28,871 nucleotides of DNA from DASVHF01 sp036382695 (GCA_036382695.1 DASVHF010000037.1:1-28871), one strand, 5' to 3'; positions 1 to 6,456 are shown, numbered from the stretch's first letter. A program made the numbers and translations. Notes: generated from the sequence alone by a model not told the origin.

Positions 1-1
1 T

Positions 2-133
2 CAATGTGGCAGCAGGGATCTTGCAAAAGTTCAAGTTTCTACATCCTCAGCTGTTCCAACAGACTCAGTCCAATATAAATGCCTCATTTGTGGTAAACAC
101 TTTAGTTACACCGCCCCAAAGCAAGATAGTTAA
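2..133 (+). CDS. C-terminal end of a zinc-ribbon protein (partial)
   Basis: The gene runs in from the left edge; about 43 codons before a TAA stop are visible. The fragment begins QCGSRDLAKV and later has YKCLICGKHFSYT, so a CGS knuckle and a CLIC knuckle about 25 residues apart can be seen. This spacing is typical of a treble-clef or TFIIS-like zinc ribbon at a protein C-terminus. An overlapping frame is also open across the region but has no family signature. The rest of the protein lies outside the window, so its function cannot be stated. The next gene starts 24 nt downstream on the same strand. Confidence 0.5.
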   Translation, partial: QCGSRDLAKVQVSTSSAVPTDSVQYKCLICGKHFSYTAPKQDS

Positions 134-156
134 AGAATTAGGAATCTGGTTCGTAG

Positions 157-414
157 ATGTATTTTCTCTATATTCTTGAGTGTTCTGATGGAACTCTTTA
201 TACCGGAATTACTGTAGATCTTGATCGGAGAATTGAGGAACATAATTCCTCTGAATTTGGGGCAAAATACACCTCAACACGAAGACCCGTAAAACTTGTT
301 TATTCTAAAAAATTTTCCTATCGTTCCGCAGCTTCAAAAGAAGAAGCCCGAATCAAAAAACTCACCCGAGCCGAAAAATTGAGTTTTCTTGACACTTCAA
401 CCAAACAGACATAG
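157..414 (+). CDS. GIY-YIG domain protein, YhbQ/UPF0213 family
   Basis: This 85-aa protein is a single GIY-YIG nuclease-fold domain. The N-terminus has the family pattern YILECSDGTLYTGIT (the GIY-YIG equivalent is YI...YTG, residues 5-17), then DLDRRIEEHN with the conserved arginine, GAKYTSTRRPVKLVY, and a C-terminal KEEARIKKLTRAEK helix carrying the conserved glutamate. Length and motif order match stand-alone YhbQ-like proteins. Family members are thought to act on DNA, but the in vivo role is poorly defined, so nuclease activity here is inferred. No clear Shine-Dalgarno precedes the ATG. A weak hairpin with a T-run follows the stop codon. Confidence 0.9.
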   Translation: MYFLYILECSDGTLYTGITVDLDRRIEEHNSSEFGAKYTSTRRPVKLVYSKKFSYRSAASKEEARIKKLTRAEKLSFLDTSTKQT

Positions 415-415
415 G

Positions 416-437
416 ATTTTCGAAGATGAAAATTTTT
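416..437 (+). terminator. Weak intrinsic-terminator-like hairpin after the GIY-YIG gene
   Basis: ATTTTC and GAAAAT form a 6-bp stem with a 6-nt loop, running directly into a T5 tract. The stem is AT-rich and weak. Its position just after the stop at 414 makes it a plausible 3' end for that transcript. Confidence 0.3.
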
Positions 438-489
438 GTTAAAGCGGAGCCACCTTCCACCAAACCTTCTCCGGAAATTTAACAGCTTG

Positions 490-506
490 CTTATTCTCAA
501 ATTCTT
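490..506. repeat. Left copy of a 17-bp direct repeat bracketing the toxin-antitoxin cassette
   Basis: The sequence CTTATTCTCAAATTCTT occurs here, 6 bp before the antitoxin -35 box, and again identically at 1070-1086 just after the toxin stop codon. The flanking bases differ on both sides. Confidence 0.85.
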
Positions 507-511
507 ACCCG

Positions 512-549
512 TTGACAATTGTACATTTATAGTGTACATTTGAAATGTA
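512..549 (+). promoter_or_regulatory. Toxin-antitoxin promoter with paired TGTACA operator
   Basis: TTGACA (512-517) and TACATT (535-540) are separated by 17 bp and form a good sigma70-type promoter. TGTACATTT occurs twice, at 520-528 and 533-541, so two palindromic TGTACA cores lie 13 bp apart inside the promoter. A 15-bp palindrome, TACATTTGAAATGTA (535-549), covers the -10, the expected transcription start and the first base of the antitoxin ATG. Paired palindromes with TGTACA cores are the known operator design of yefM-yoeB, so autoregulation by the antitoxin-toxin complex is a strong inference. Confidence 0.75.
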
Positions 550-806
550 TGAAAAACACTAAACTACTTACAACCACAACTTTTAGAAACCACCTCGCCG
601 ATGTTATTGATGAGGTAAATGAAAAAGAGGATTATGTTTTGGTAACCGAGCGTGGTGAACCAAGAGCGGCTTTGGTAAATATTGACTTTTTTGAAGATTT
701 GCTAGCCGCTAATTCCCCAGCCTTTATAAAAAGTATTGAGGAAGCGAGAGAAGACTTCAAAGCCGGCCGAGTTTACACCCACGAACAAGTCTTCGGCGAT
801 TTGTAA
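549..806 (+). CDS. Phd/YefM-family antitoxin
   Basis: The 85-aa protein begins MKNTKLLTTTTFRNHLADVI and continues with YVLVTERGEPRAALV and a short IDFFEDLL helix. This is the N-terminal beta-alpha-beta DNA-binding and dimerisation fold of Phd/YefM antitoxins. The C-terminal half (about 55-85) is charged and probably the flexible toxin-binding tail. An upstream TTG at 519 would extend the frame, but it lies inside the promoter, so ATG 549 is the likely start; the -10 ends 8 nt before it, suggesting a leaderless mRNA. The partner toxin starts 9 nt after the stop. The protein is expected to bind and repress its own promoter and to neutralise the toxin. Confidence 0.9.
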   Translation: MKNTKLLTTTTFRNHLADVIDEVNEKEDYVLVTERGEPRAALVNIDFFEDLLAANSPAFIKSIEEAREDFKAGRVYTHEQVFGDL

Positions 807-815
807 GACCAGTAA

Positions 816-1067
816 ATGAGATTTAAATTAACCTACACCGAGAGGTCGCTAAAAGATATTTCCAAGTTAGACAGAGTAGTGAAGAGAAGAATAAGCAAAA
901 GACTGCTTGAATTTTTGGCAAACCCAGTTAGGTATAGCGAACCAATCAGAGAATTTAAATTTGGGAAGCGACGATTTCGGGTCGGTGCTTACCGAGTCAT
1001 TTTTGATATTGAGGGTGAAGAAATCGTTATTTTACGGGTTGGGCACCGACGCGAGGTTTACAAATAA
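816..1067 (+). CDS. RelE/ParE-superfamily toxin
   Basis: This 83-aa basic protein has the RelE fold order: an N-terminal strand (FKLTYTERSLKDI), a lysine/arginine-rich helical hairpin (about 13-35), then KRRFRVGAYRVIFDIEGEEIVILRVGHRREVY. The C-terminal R-V-G-x-Y-R and V-G-H-R-R-x-x-Y residues are the usual RelE-type catalytic and RNA-contact positions, so it is probably a ribosome-dependent mRNA endonuclease. A ParE-like gyrase inhibitor is less likely given the conserved His/Arg tail. It sits directly after its antitoxin, is complete and shows no disrupting stop. A partial copy of its 3' end lies at 27279-27323. Confidence 0.9.
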   Translation: MRFKLTYTERSLKDISKLDRVVKRRISKRLLEFLANPVRYSEPIREFKFGKRRFRVGAYRVIFDIEGEEIVILRVGHRREVYK

Positions 1068-1069
1068 TC

Positions 1070-1086
1070 CTTATTCTCAAATTCTT
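1070..1086. repeat. Right copy of the 17-bp direct repeat
   Basis: This is an exact repeat of 490-506, starting 3 bp after the toxin stop codon. It overlaps the 5' arms of two alternative hairpins, TTCTCAA/TTGAGAA (1074-1091) and CTTATTCT/AGAATAAG (1070-1103). Confidence 0.85.
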
Positions 1087-1110
1087 GAGAACATTAGAAT
1101 AAGATTTTCT
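1070..1110 (+). terminator. Terminator-like alternative hairpins after the toxin gene
   Basis: Two mutually exclusive stems exist: TTCTCAA-ATTC-TTGAGAA (7 bp), and CTTATTCT (1070-1077) with AGAATAAG (1096-1103), 8 bp. The second is followed by a T-rich ATTTTCTTTAT stretch. This fits a weak intrinsic terminator for the toxin-antitoxin transcript. Confidence 0.4.
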
Positions 1111-1134
1111 TTATATCTCATCAAAATAAACATC

Positions 1135-1163
1135 TTTAGACTTTGCTCAAGATAAGATAAAAT
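1135..1163 (+). promoter_or_regulatory. Promoter of the YwbE-family gene
   Basis: TTTAGA (1135-1140) and TAAAAT (1158-1163) are 17 bp apart. The -10 ends 8 nt before the ATG at 1172, so transcription would start only about 2 nt before the start codon. Confidence 0.5.
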
Positions 1164-1171
1164 CCATTGAG

Positions 1172-1426
1172 ATGACATACCAAGTAGGCAGTCGGTACCC
1201 AGCGCCAGGGGATAAAGTGAAAATAGTTCAGAAAAAAGATTATTCATCCGGGAAATTGATAGAAGGTATCGTCAAAGATGTGCTGACTAAAAAGCAAAAC
1301 CATCCTCGCGGTCACAAAGTGAGGCTGACCAACGGGATAATCGGTCGCGTCCAAGAATTTTCCGAAGAAAAAGACCATTTAAGACCTTCCATTCTTTACA
1401 AACCATCGGAAGACGATTTAGCTTAA
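1172..1426 (+). CDS. YwbE-family protein of unknown function
   Basis: The 84-aa product has the YwbE-family core: PGDKVKIVQKKDYSSGKLIEGIVKDVLT, then HPRGHKVRLTNGIIGRVQEF. The family is small, basic and widely scattered in bacteria, with no established biochemical role. The alternating strands and glycine turns suggest a small SH3- or KOW-like beta barrel, which is an inference. No transmembrane segment or signal peptide is visible. The gene has its own promoter and no Shine-Dalgarno. It is followed by a separate promoter for the next small gene, so the two are probably transcribed independently. Confidence 0.85.
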   Translation: MTYQVGSRYPAPGDKVKIVQKKDYSSGKLIEGIVKDVLTKKQNHPRGHKVRLTNGIIGRVQEFSEEKDHLRPSILYKPSEDDLA

Positions 1427-1446
1427 GCCGCGATCATTTGATTTTC

Positions 1447-1490
1447 TTGACAGAACTGCTTGCTTTTCCGATAATTACAAGTAAAGGAGG
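1447..1490 (+). promoter_or_regulatory. Near-consensus promoter and Shine-Dalgarno of the acidic small gene
   Basis: TTGACA (1447-1452) and GATAAT (1470-1475) are 17 bp apart, one mismatch from consensus. The transcript would start near 1482. AAAGGAGG (1483-1490) is a strong Shine-Dalgarno 4 nt before ATG 1495, so the 5' UTR is very short. This rules out the longer in-frame start at 1438. Confidence 0.75.
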
Positions 1491-1494
1491 CTTT

Positions 1495-1710
1495 ATGGAC
1501 GATGCATATCGAGATGCATATGAGGCCAACCGCAAAGCGCAAGAAGCGAAGGAACTGCGAAGCGAAGAAGCGCTACATAGAGATAACCCAAGGATTGTCC
1601 AGGATCTGGAAGATGCAGCCAGAAATCTAGATACTGAAGCTGCAGACCTTCAAGCTCAAACAGCCGAAGACGTTGCTGCCGAGACTGCTCCAGCTGACGA
1701 TTCGGAGTAA
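1495..1710 (+). CDS. Small acidic alanine/glutamate-rich protein, unknown
   Basis: I do not recognise this 71-aa protein. It is strongly acidic and rich in Ala, Glu and Asp, with no cysteine and no hydrophobic segment. Residues about 5-60 look like continuous amphipathic helix, possibly coiled coil, and the tail ETAPADDSE is likely disordered. The start is supported by a strong Shine-Dalgarno and a near-consensus promoter, which is better evidence than most small ORFs have. Its repetitive character resembles small abundant helical proteins, but no function can be assigned. It is convergent with the minus-strand metallopeptidase gene, whose 3' end lies 71 bp away. Confidence 0.6.
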   Translation: MDDAYRDAYEANRKAQEAKELRSEEALHRDNPRIVQDLEDAARNLDTEAADLQAQTAEDVAAETAPADDSE

Positions 1711-1781
1711 ACGACCTACTCTTTCATCAAAACAGCCTATTTGTATAATCCCTAGCTAAATACTTTAGGTGTGATTTTAAA

Positions 1782-2630
1782 TCAACGATCTAGCTTTTTG
1801 TGATTAGGGACGTATGAGTAGCCGTTGTTATCGGGGAAACCACAACTTTTTGTTTCGTAACAAGGCGCCACTTTCAAATTATTGCTGAACAAACCTTCAA
1901 AATATTTCCACATAAAAAAGGGCAATTTGTGCGAACCATCTTTAAACCTTCCCATTGTGAAGTCGGCCATGTAAGCGTAGAAGTGTTGATCATCAACGCG
2001 ATCGTAATTAATTACATCAAGATCAGGACAGAAACAATACTTATCAACAAGCCATCGAGCTCTTTTAATAGTTTGGAAGTACTTTTTATTGTCCATTTGT
2101 GACAGGCTAATCATGTCATTTATCAAACCTTCCCTTGTTAATTCATCTTTCCTTAGTTTCTCCCACCAAGCGTGGGCAAACTCGTGAATAGCCACTTCAT
2201 CACTGGCAGTATTTAATTTGATGTTTTTGCTACCCGGTTTCCAATAGCCGCTGTGGGTGAATCCGAACGGTTTTTTCTCTGATAGATTCATTACATCAAT
2301 TGTTGTTTCACTTCTTAAGTAACCCCTCGCTTCGGCAGCGAATCCATATTGATACATAACCTTTTCTCGAAAACCGTAGGAGGTATAATTGATGAAAAAA
2401 TAGACGACTCCAGGTGACATTAGAACAATGATCATTAGAGCCGTTACCAGTCCATATAATAATTTTTTCCTAGACCTCTTCCGAAAGATTTCTCCAGAAA
2501 TCTCACTTTTAGACTGGTCTTGGGGAAATTGGTGTATTTGGCCAGCCTCCCCTAAAAATATCTGACATGTTGGGCAGTAAGATTGGTCGTCTTTTGTAGT
2601 CGAACGTTGTCCACAAACTGGACACCTCAT
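1782..2630 (-). CDS. Putative membrane-anchored zinc metallopeptidase with zinc ribbon
   Basis: The 282-aa protein has three visible parts. Residues 3-22 form a zinc ribbon (CPVC...CPTC). About 56-81 is one hydrophobic transmembrane segment. The rest is a domain with VAIHEFAHAWWE, an HExxH zincin motif at 149-153 whose Glu would be catalytic. Two late cysteines (257 and 263) could form a disulfide if that domain is outside the cell. A third zinc ligand is not obvious; candidates lie in the DDQHFYAYMADF region (about 213-224). The ribbon would be cytoplasmic and the peptidase domain extracytoplasmic, which is inferred. It has its own divergent promoter, and the exact family is not recognised. 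Confidence 0.6.
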   Translation of the reverse strand: MRCPVCGQRSTTKDDQSYCPTCQIFLGEAGQIHQFPQDQSKSEISGEIFRKRSRKKLLYGLVTALMIIVLMSPGVVYFFINYTSYGFREKVMYQYGFAAEARGYLRSETTIDVMNLSEKKPFGFTHSGYWKPGSKNIKLNTASDEVAIHEFAHAWWEKLRKDELTREGLINDMISLSQMDNKKYFQTIKRARWLVDKYCFCPDLDVINYDRVDDQHFYAYMADFTMGRFKDGSHKLPFFMWKYFEGLFSNNLKVAPCYETKSCGFPDNNGYSYVPNHKKLDR

Positions 2631-2636
2631 ATCTAT

Positions 2637-2666
2637 ATTATAGAAGAATTAGTAGCCTGCTATAAA
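2637..2666 (-). promoter_or_regulatory. Promoter of the metallopeptidase gene
   Basis: On the minus strand a perfect TATAAT (complement of 2637-2642) lies 18 bp from TTTATA (complement of 2661-2666). The -10 ends 6 nt before the ATG at 2630, so the transcript would start at or next to the start codon. Confidence 0.6.
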
Positions 2667-2702
2667 GTAGACCCGGCAATTTACAAAGGAGTGCTACGCT
2701 TG

Positions 2703-2732
2703 TTGACAGTTTTAAGTCAAATGGAATATAAT
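2703..2732 (+). promoter_or_regulatory. Consensus promoter of the ribosomal-protein supercluster
   Basis: Perfect TTGACA (2703-2708) and perfect TATAAT (2727-2732) boxes are 18 bp apart. This is the strongest promoter in the window. Transcription would start near 2739, giving an untranslated leader of about 230 nt before rpsL. Confidence 0.85.
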
Positions 2733-2738
2733 CCGCTT

Positions 2739-2971
2739 CGTACTTCGGAATTTTCATAGGAACTTAGTGACGCAGAACGCAAAGCGTTCTTAACCGCAGG
2801 TGCAGAGCGCTTAGCGATCTATTTCTTAGTACTCTCGCGGATTGCGACCACTCTCGTGGGCTAAATCTACCGCAGACCTGGAAAGGCAGGCGTTTTTTAT
2901 TTCTAGCTATCAGTAGGGTTCGGCAAATCATTTTACCGATCCCTGTTTTCTGATTGCTGGTTGCTGACTGT
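2739..2971 (+). promoter_or_regulatory. Structured rpsL leader with possible attenuator
   Basis: The 341-nt gap 2631-2971 holds two promoters and this leader; I see no gene in it. The leader has a 7-bp perfect hairpin AGAACGC-AAA-GCGTTCT (2774-2790), a CCAC-TCTC-GTGG hairpin (2848-2859) and a weak bulged stem (2871-2892) followed by T6 (2893-2898), which could act as an attenuator. Ribosomal-protein operons are often autoregulated through such leaders. I could not match it to a named leader family. Confidence 0.45.
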
Positions 2972-3385
2972 ATGCCAACAATAGGCCAACTTGTACGAAA
3001 AGGTAGAAAAAAAGTAACTCGCAAAGTAAAAGCTGCAGCAATGCGGGGGTCTTTCCATACCGTAAAGAGAAAGATGACGCCGACTACTAATCCTCAAAAA
3101 CGAGGTGTGGCTGTTGTGGTAAAGACTATGACGCCAAAAAAACCAAACTCAGCACTACGAAAGGTGGCTAGAGTACGACTTTCAAATCGTAAAGAAGTCA
3201 CTGCCTACATTCCTGGTATGGGCCACAACCTGCAGGAGCATTCGATAGTTTTAGTCCGCGGCGGTAGAGTGAAAGATTTGCCAGGTGTGAAATACCATGT
3301 TGTCCGTGGTCATTATGATACTGCGGGTGTTGAGGGTAGGAAACAGGGGAGAAGCCTTTATGGAAGCAAAAAACCTAAAGAATAG
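2972..3385 (+). CDS. rpsL: 30S ribosomal protein S12 (uS12)
   Basis: S12 lies at the decoding centre of the small subunit. The 137-aa protein starts [14 protein letters not shown] and contains the conserved [27 protein letters not shown] and [13 protein letters not shown] blocks, including the lysine and aspartate positions known from streptomycin resistance and beta-methylthiolation. ATG 2972 is chosen over an upstream in-frame TTG because the family starts with this sequence. It is about 13 residues longer than E. coli S12. The extra length lies between the N-terminal tail and NPQKRG, at residues about 22-40. First gene of the str part. Confidence 0.97.
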   Translation: MPTIGQLVRKGRKKVTRKVKAAAMRGSFHTVKRKMTPTTNPQKRGVAVVVKTMTPKKPNSALRKVARVRLSNRKEVTAYIPGMGHNLQEHSIVLVRGGRVKDLPGVKYHVVRGHYDTAGVEGRKQGRSLYGSKKPKE

Positions 3386-3454
3386 TTCTAAGATCTAAGC
3401 TTTAAGCTATAAGTTAGAATCCAAATTTTTAAAGCTTACAACTTAGAACTTATA
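3386..3454 (+). repeat. Long imperfect inverted repeat in the rpsL-rpsG spacer
   Basis: Arm 3386-3405 pairs with 3429-3448: 7 bp, a 3-nt internal loop, then 10 bp, closing a 23-nt loop. Part of the loop (3408-3415) is also complementary to 3447-3454, so a competing or pseudoknot-like pairing is possible. The spacer is built from AAGCTT, TAAGTT and ATAAG words. No T-run follows, so it is not a classical terminator. Confidence 0.7.
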
Positions 3455-3468
3455 ACTTACGACTAACT

Positions 3469-3942
3469 ATGCGAGGTAGAAGAGCAGAAAAAAGAAAACT
3501 AGAACCAGATAATCTCTATAACAGCCGATTGGTACTTCGACTTATAAATCATATGATGAAAGATGGTAAAAAGAGTACGGTTGAGAGTGTAGTGCACAAA
3601 GCTTTTGAAAAAATTAAGGGGGGTGGTAAAGACCCAATCGAAGTTTTTGAAACAGCAGTGAGAAATGTTGGTCCAAGAATGGAAGTTCGCCCACGCCGAA
3701 TAGGTGGAGCTTCCTACCAAGTACCAATTGAGGTGAGAGGCGACAGGCGAGAATCGCTTGCTCTGCGTTGGTTGGTTTCTTACGCAAAGGCAAGGCCGAG
3801 TGCTGAATATAAAACAATGGTAGATAAATTAGCTGCCGAACTGGAAAATGCTGCCACTGGGACGGGTGGAGCAATCAAGAAAAAGGACGATACTCACAGG
3901 ATGGCAGAGGCGAATAAAGCGTTCGCTCATTTTAGATGGTGA
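3469..3942 (+). CDS. rpsG: 30S ribosomal protein S7 (uS7)
   Basis: S7 nucleates assembly of the 16S rRNA 3' major domain (the head) near the E site. The 157-aa product has the usual length and conserved blocks: [35 protein letters not shown], the [32 protein letters not shown] beta-hairpin segment and the C-terminal [15 protein letters not shown]. It follows rpsL after an 83-nt structured spacer, as in the classical str operon. No strong Shine-Dalgarno is visible before its ATG. Confidence 0.97.
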   Translation: MRGRRAEKRKLEPDNLYNSRLVLRLINHMMKDGKKSTVESVVHKAFEKIKGGGKDPIEVFETAVRNVGPRMEVRPRRIGGASYQVPIEVRGDRRESLALRWLVSYAKARPSAEYKTMVDKLAAELENAATGTGGAIKKKDDTHRMAEANKAFAHFRW

Positions 3943-3961
3943 TATGGTACGAACGCCTTGC

Positions 3962-4012
3962 GATAACTGCGTAGACTATTGAAATCTATGCTTCAATAGT
4001 AACCCCGTTATC
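3962..4012 (+). repeat. Nested hairpin after rpsG
   Basis: ACTATTGAA (3975-3983) and TTCAATAGT (3992-4000) form a perfect 9-bp stem with an 8-nt loop, enclosed by GATAAC (3962-3967) and GTTATC (4007-4012). There is no T-tract. It may be an RNA-processing or regulatory element between rpsG and the next promoter. Confidence 0.6.
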
Positions 4013-4046
4013 TAAAAGCTATCGCGCACTTTCGCTGGTAATTTTG

Positions 4047-4052
4047 TATAAT
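4047..4052 (+). promoter_or_regulatory. -10 element upstream of the small TM gene and fusA
   Basis: A perfect TATAAT preceded by TG lies about 40 nt before ATG 4090. No convincing -35 box is found at 16-18 bp. An AAGAGGG Shine-Dalgarno-like stretch (4074-4080) follows. Confidence 0.45.
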
Positions 4053-4089
4053 TGTTGTAACTGCCGCGGCACCAAGAGGGTGTTTTTTG

Positions 4090-4308
4090 ATGGAAAAAGA
4101 AATATCTAAAGAATCTAAAATAAAAATGGCCCAATTGGAATCTGTAATAAAAGCAAGAGAACATGAGTTAAAGATTCATGAAAGTACCAGTAACATGTTT
4201 CCGTTGTCTCAGCTGTTTTTCAAATATAAATACGGGAGCATTGTTGGAATTGGAATTGCTATAATCGCCATTTTAATTATTTTAGCTTATAAATTTATAG
4301 GTGGTTAA
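4090..4308 (+). CDS. Small single-TM protein of unknown function
   Basis: I do not recognise this 72-aa protein. Residues 1-40 are charged and helical ([19 protein letters not shown] onward), with heptad-like spacing that could form a coiled coil. About 49-70 is one strongly hydrophobic segment ([18 protein letters not shown]), giving a tail-anchored topology with the N-terminus probably in the cytoplasm. ATG 4090 is preferred to the adjacent TTG 4087. It lies between rpsG and fusA, only 8 nt before fusA, in a place that normally holds no gene, and probably shares the fusA transcript. Confidence 0.65.
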   Translation: MEKEISKESKIKMAQLESVIKAREHELKIHESTSNMFPLSQLFFKYKYGSIVGIGIAIIAILIILAYKFIGG

Positions 4309-4316
4309 TTTTTGAT

Positions 4317-6419
4317 ATGGTAGAAGAAGTTAGTTTAGAAAAAATCAGAAACATTGGAATAATTGCCCATATTGATGCTGGGAAGACCACGATTACTGAG
4401 CGTGTTCTTTTTTACACCGGTAAAACTTACAAAATTGGTGAGGTGCATAAAGGTGAAGCTGTAATGGACTGGATGGCTCAGGAGAAGGAACGGGGTATTA
4501 CCATAACGAGTGCTGCAACTACCACTTTTTGGAATACAAAAGACGGACCGCTTGAGGGACAAAGACATCGAATAAACATCATTGATACACCCGGCCACGT
4601 CGATTTTACAGCGGAAGTTGAAAGATCCCTACGCGTACTGGATGGTGGAGTAGTTGTCTTTGATGGGAAAATGGGGGTTGAACCCCAGAGTGAGACAGTT
4701 TGGCGACAGGCTGATAAATATAACGTTCCAAGAATCTGCTTTATTAATAAATTGGATGCAACCGGTGGTGATTTTTATAAAAGCCTGGATTCGATTAAGA
4801 AAAGACTTGGAAGCAACGCACATCCGATCAACCTGCCAATAGGCGAAGAGCAAGGTTTTAAAGGGGTAGTGGATCTAATTAGAAAAAAAGCCACTGTTTA
4901 TATAGACGAACTAGGTAAAGAGTCAAAGGAGACTGAAATACCAGCAGAACTTAAGGAAAAAATAGATGAATATCGTGGAAAGTTAGTGGAGCAAATAGCC
5001 GAACACTCAACGGATGAGCTGCTCGAGAAATATTTAGCCGGCGAAGAGCTGACTACTGATGAACTAATTCACGGCTTACGTGTTGCCACTATTGCCGGAA
5101 AAATCGTACCTGTAATGGCTGGAAGCGCTTTGAAAAATAAAGCTATCCAACCACTGTTGGATACAGTCGTCGAGCTGCTGCCATCACCTTTAGATGTACC
5201 GCCAGTAAAGGGAAAGAACCCCGAGACAAATGAGGAAGAAGAAAGAAAGACAAATGAAGCCGAGCCATTTGCAGCTTTAGCGTTTAAAGTAATGAGTGAT
5301 CCCTTTGTTGGTCGATTGACCTACTTTAGAGTTTATTCTGGGAGGCTATCCGCTGGAAGTTATGTTTACAATTCCACTAAGGATACGAAGGAGAGGGTCG
5401 GTCGAATTTTACTGATGCACGCCAATGCGCGGCAAGAAATCAGGGAAATCTCTGCTGGAGAAATCGGTGCGGCAGTTGGGCTAAAAGGAACCTTTACAGG
5501 TGACACTCTGTGTAGCGAAGAAAAGCCTGTTGTTCTGGAGGCGATTCGCTTCCCAGAGCCGGTAATTTCTTTGGCGATTGAACCAAAGACAAAAGTCGAT
5601 CAAGAAAAAATGGGGCTATCTTTGGTTAAACTTGCCGAAGAAGATCCGACATTTACGCTGAAGTCTGACCAAGAGACAGGCCAATCAGTTATTTCTGGGA
5701 TGGGAGAGCTGCACTTAGAAATTATTGTCGATCGGATGAAACGAGAATTTAATGTCGAAGCAAACGTAGGCCGTCCTCAGGTAGCTTACAAAGAAACAAT
5801 TCGGAAGATTTCACAGGGTGAGGGAAAATATATTCGACAAACTGGAGGCCGAGGTCAATACGGCCACTGCTTTATTCGTGTAGAACCACGAGGGCGGGGT
5901 GAAGGTAGCGAATTTGTCTCGGAAGTTGTCGGCGGTGCAATTCCGAGAGAATTCATTCCGGCTGTCGAAAAAGGAGTGAAAGAAGCCGCAGACAATGGGG
6001 TCACAGCTGGCTATCCGATGGTAGATTACAAAGCAGCGGTCTATGATGGGACTTATCACGAGGTAGATTCTTCCGAGATTGCCTTCAAAATAGCCGGCTC
6101 GCTTGCGTTTAAGGAGGCTACTAAGCGCGCAGATCCGGTGGTCCTCGAGCCCATCATGAAAATTGAAGTAACAACACCAGAAGAATTCATGGGTGATGTA
6201 ATCGGAGATTTATCCTCAAAAAGAGCCAGGATAGAAGCTAGTGATCAAGTAGGTAACGCTCGAGTAATAAGGGCTCTTGTACCACTAGCCGAGATGTTTG
6301 GATACGCTACAGCCTTGCGAAGTTTGACTAGTGGTAGAGCTTCGTTTAATATGGAACCTTCTCATTACGAGGAAGTGCCAACAAACATTGCTGCAGGTTT
6401 GGCGAAAAAAGGTTCCTAA
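4317..6419 (+). CDS. fusA: Translation elongation factor G
   Basis: EF-G is the ribosome-bound GTPase that drives translocation and, with RRF, recycling. The 700-aa protein has the full five-domain length. G motifs are intact: AHIDAGKT (17-24), RGITI (59-63), DTPGH (90-94) and NKLD (144-147). The C-terminal part has the domain IV and V signatures [26 protein letters not shown] and [23 protein letters not shown] in place of the common NKMD is conservative. The start is the ATG just after the small TM gene. It has the usual str-operon place before tuf. Confidence 0.98.
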   Translation: MVEEVSLEKIRNIGIIAHIDAGKTTITERVLFYTGKTYKIGEVHKGEAVMDWMAQEKERGITITSAATTTFWNTKDGPLEGQRHRINIIDTPGHVDFTAEVERSLRVLDGGVVVFDGKMGVEPQSETVWRQADKYNVPRICFINKLDATGGDFYKSLDSIKKRLGSNAHPINLPIGEEQGFKGVVDLIRKKATVYIDELGKESKETEIPAELKEKIDEYRGKLVEQIAEHSTDELLEKYLAGEELTTDELIHGLRVATIAGKIVPVMAGSALKNKAIQPLLDTVVELLPSPLDVPPVKGKNPETNEEEERKTNEAEPFAALAFKVMSDPFVGRLTYFRVYSGRLSAGSYVYNSTKDTKERVGRILLMHANARQEIREISAGEIGAAVGLKGTFTGDTLCSEEKPVVLEAIRFPEPVISLAIEPKTKVDQEKMGLSLVKLAEEDPTFTLKSDQETGQSVISGMGELHLEIIVDRMKREFNVEANVGRPQVAYKETIRKISQGEGKYIRQTGGRGQYGHCFIRVEPRGRGEGSEFVSEVVGGAIPREFIPAVEKGVKEAADNGVTAGYPMVDYKAAVYDGTYHEVDSSEIAFKIAGSLAFKEATKRADPVVLEPIMKIEVTTPEEFMGDVIGDLSSKRARIEASDQVGNARVIRALVPLAEMFGYATALRSLTSGRASFNMEPSHYEEVPTNIAAGLAKKGS

Positions 6420-6427
6420 AAAAGGTG

Positions 6428-6456
6428 TTGACTTCTTGGTTGGAAGTCACTAAAAT
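6428..6456 (+). promoter_or_regulatory. tuf promoter overlapping a palindrome
   Basis: TTGACT (6428-6433) and TAAAAT (6451-6456) are 17 bp apart. TGACTTC (6429-6435) and GAAGTCA (6443-6449) form a 7-bp inverted repeat lying between and over the boxes, a possible operator. A strong AGGAGGT (6502-6508) precedes the tuf ATG. Confidence 0.65.

Noticed and set aside
1744..1749. TATAAT on the plus strand downstream of the acidic small gene
   Set aside because: No plus-strand gene follows; it faces the 3' end of the convergent metallopeptidase gene and no -35 is clear.
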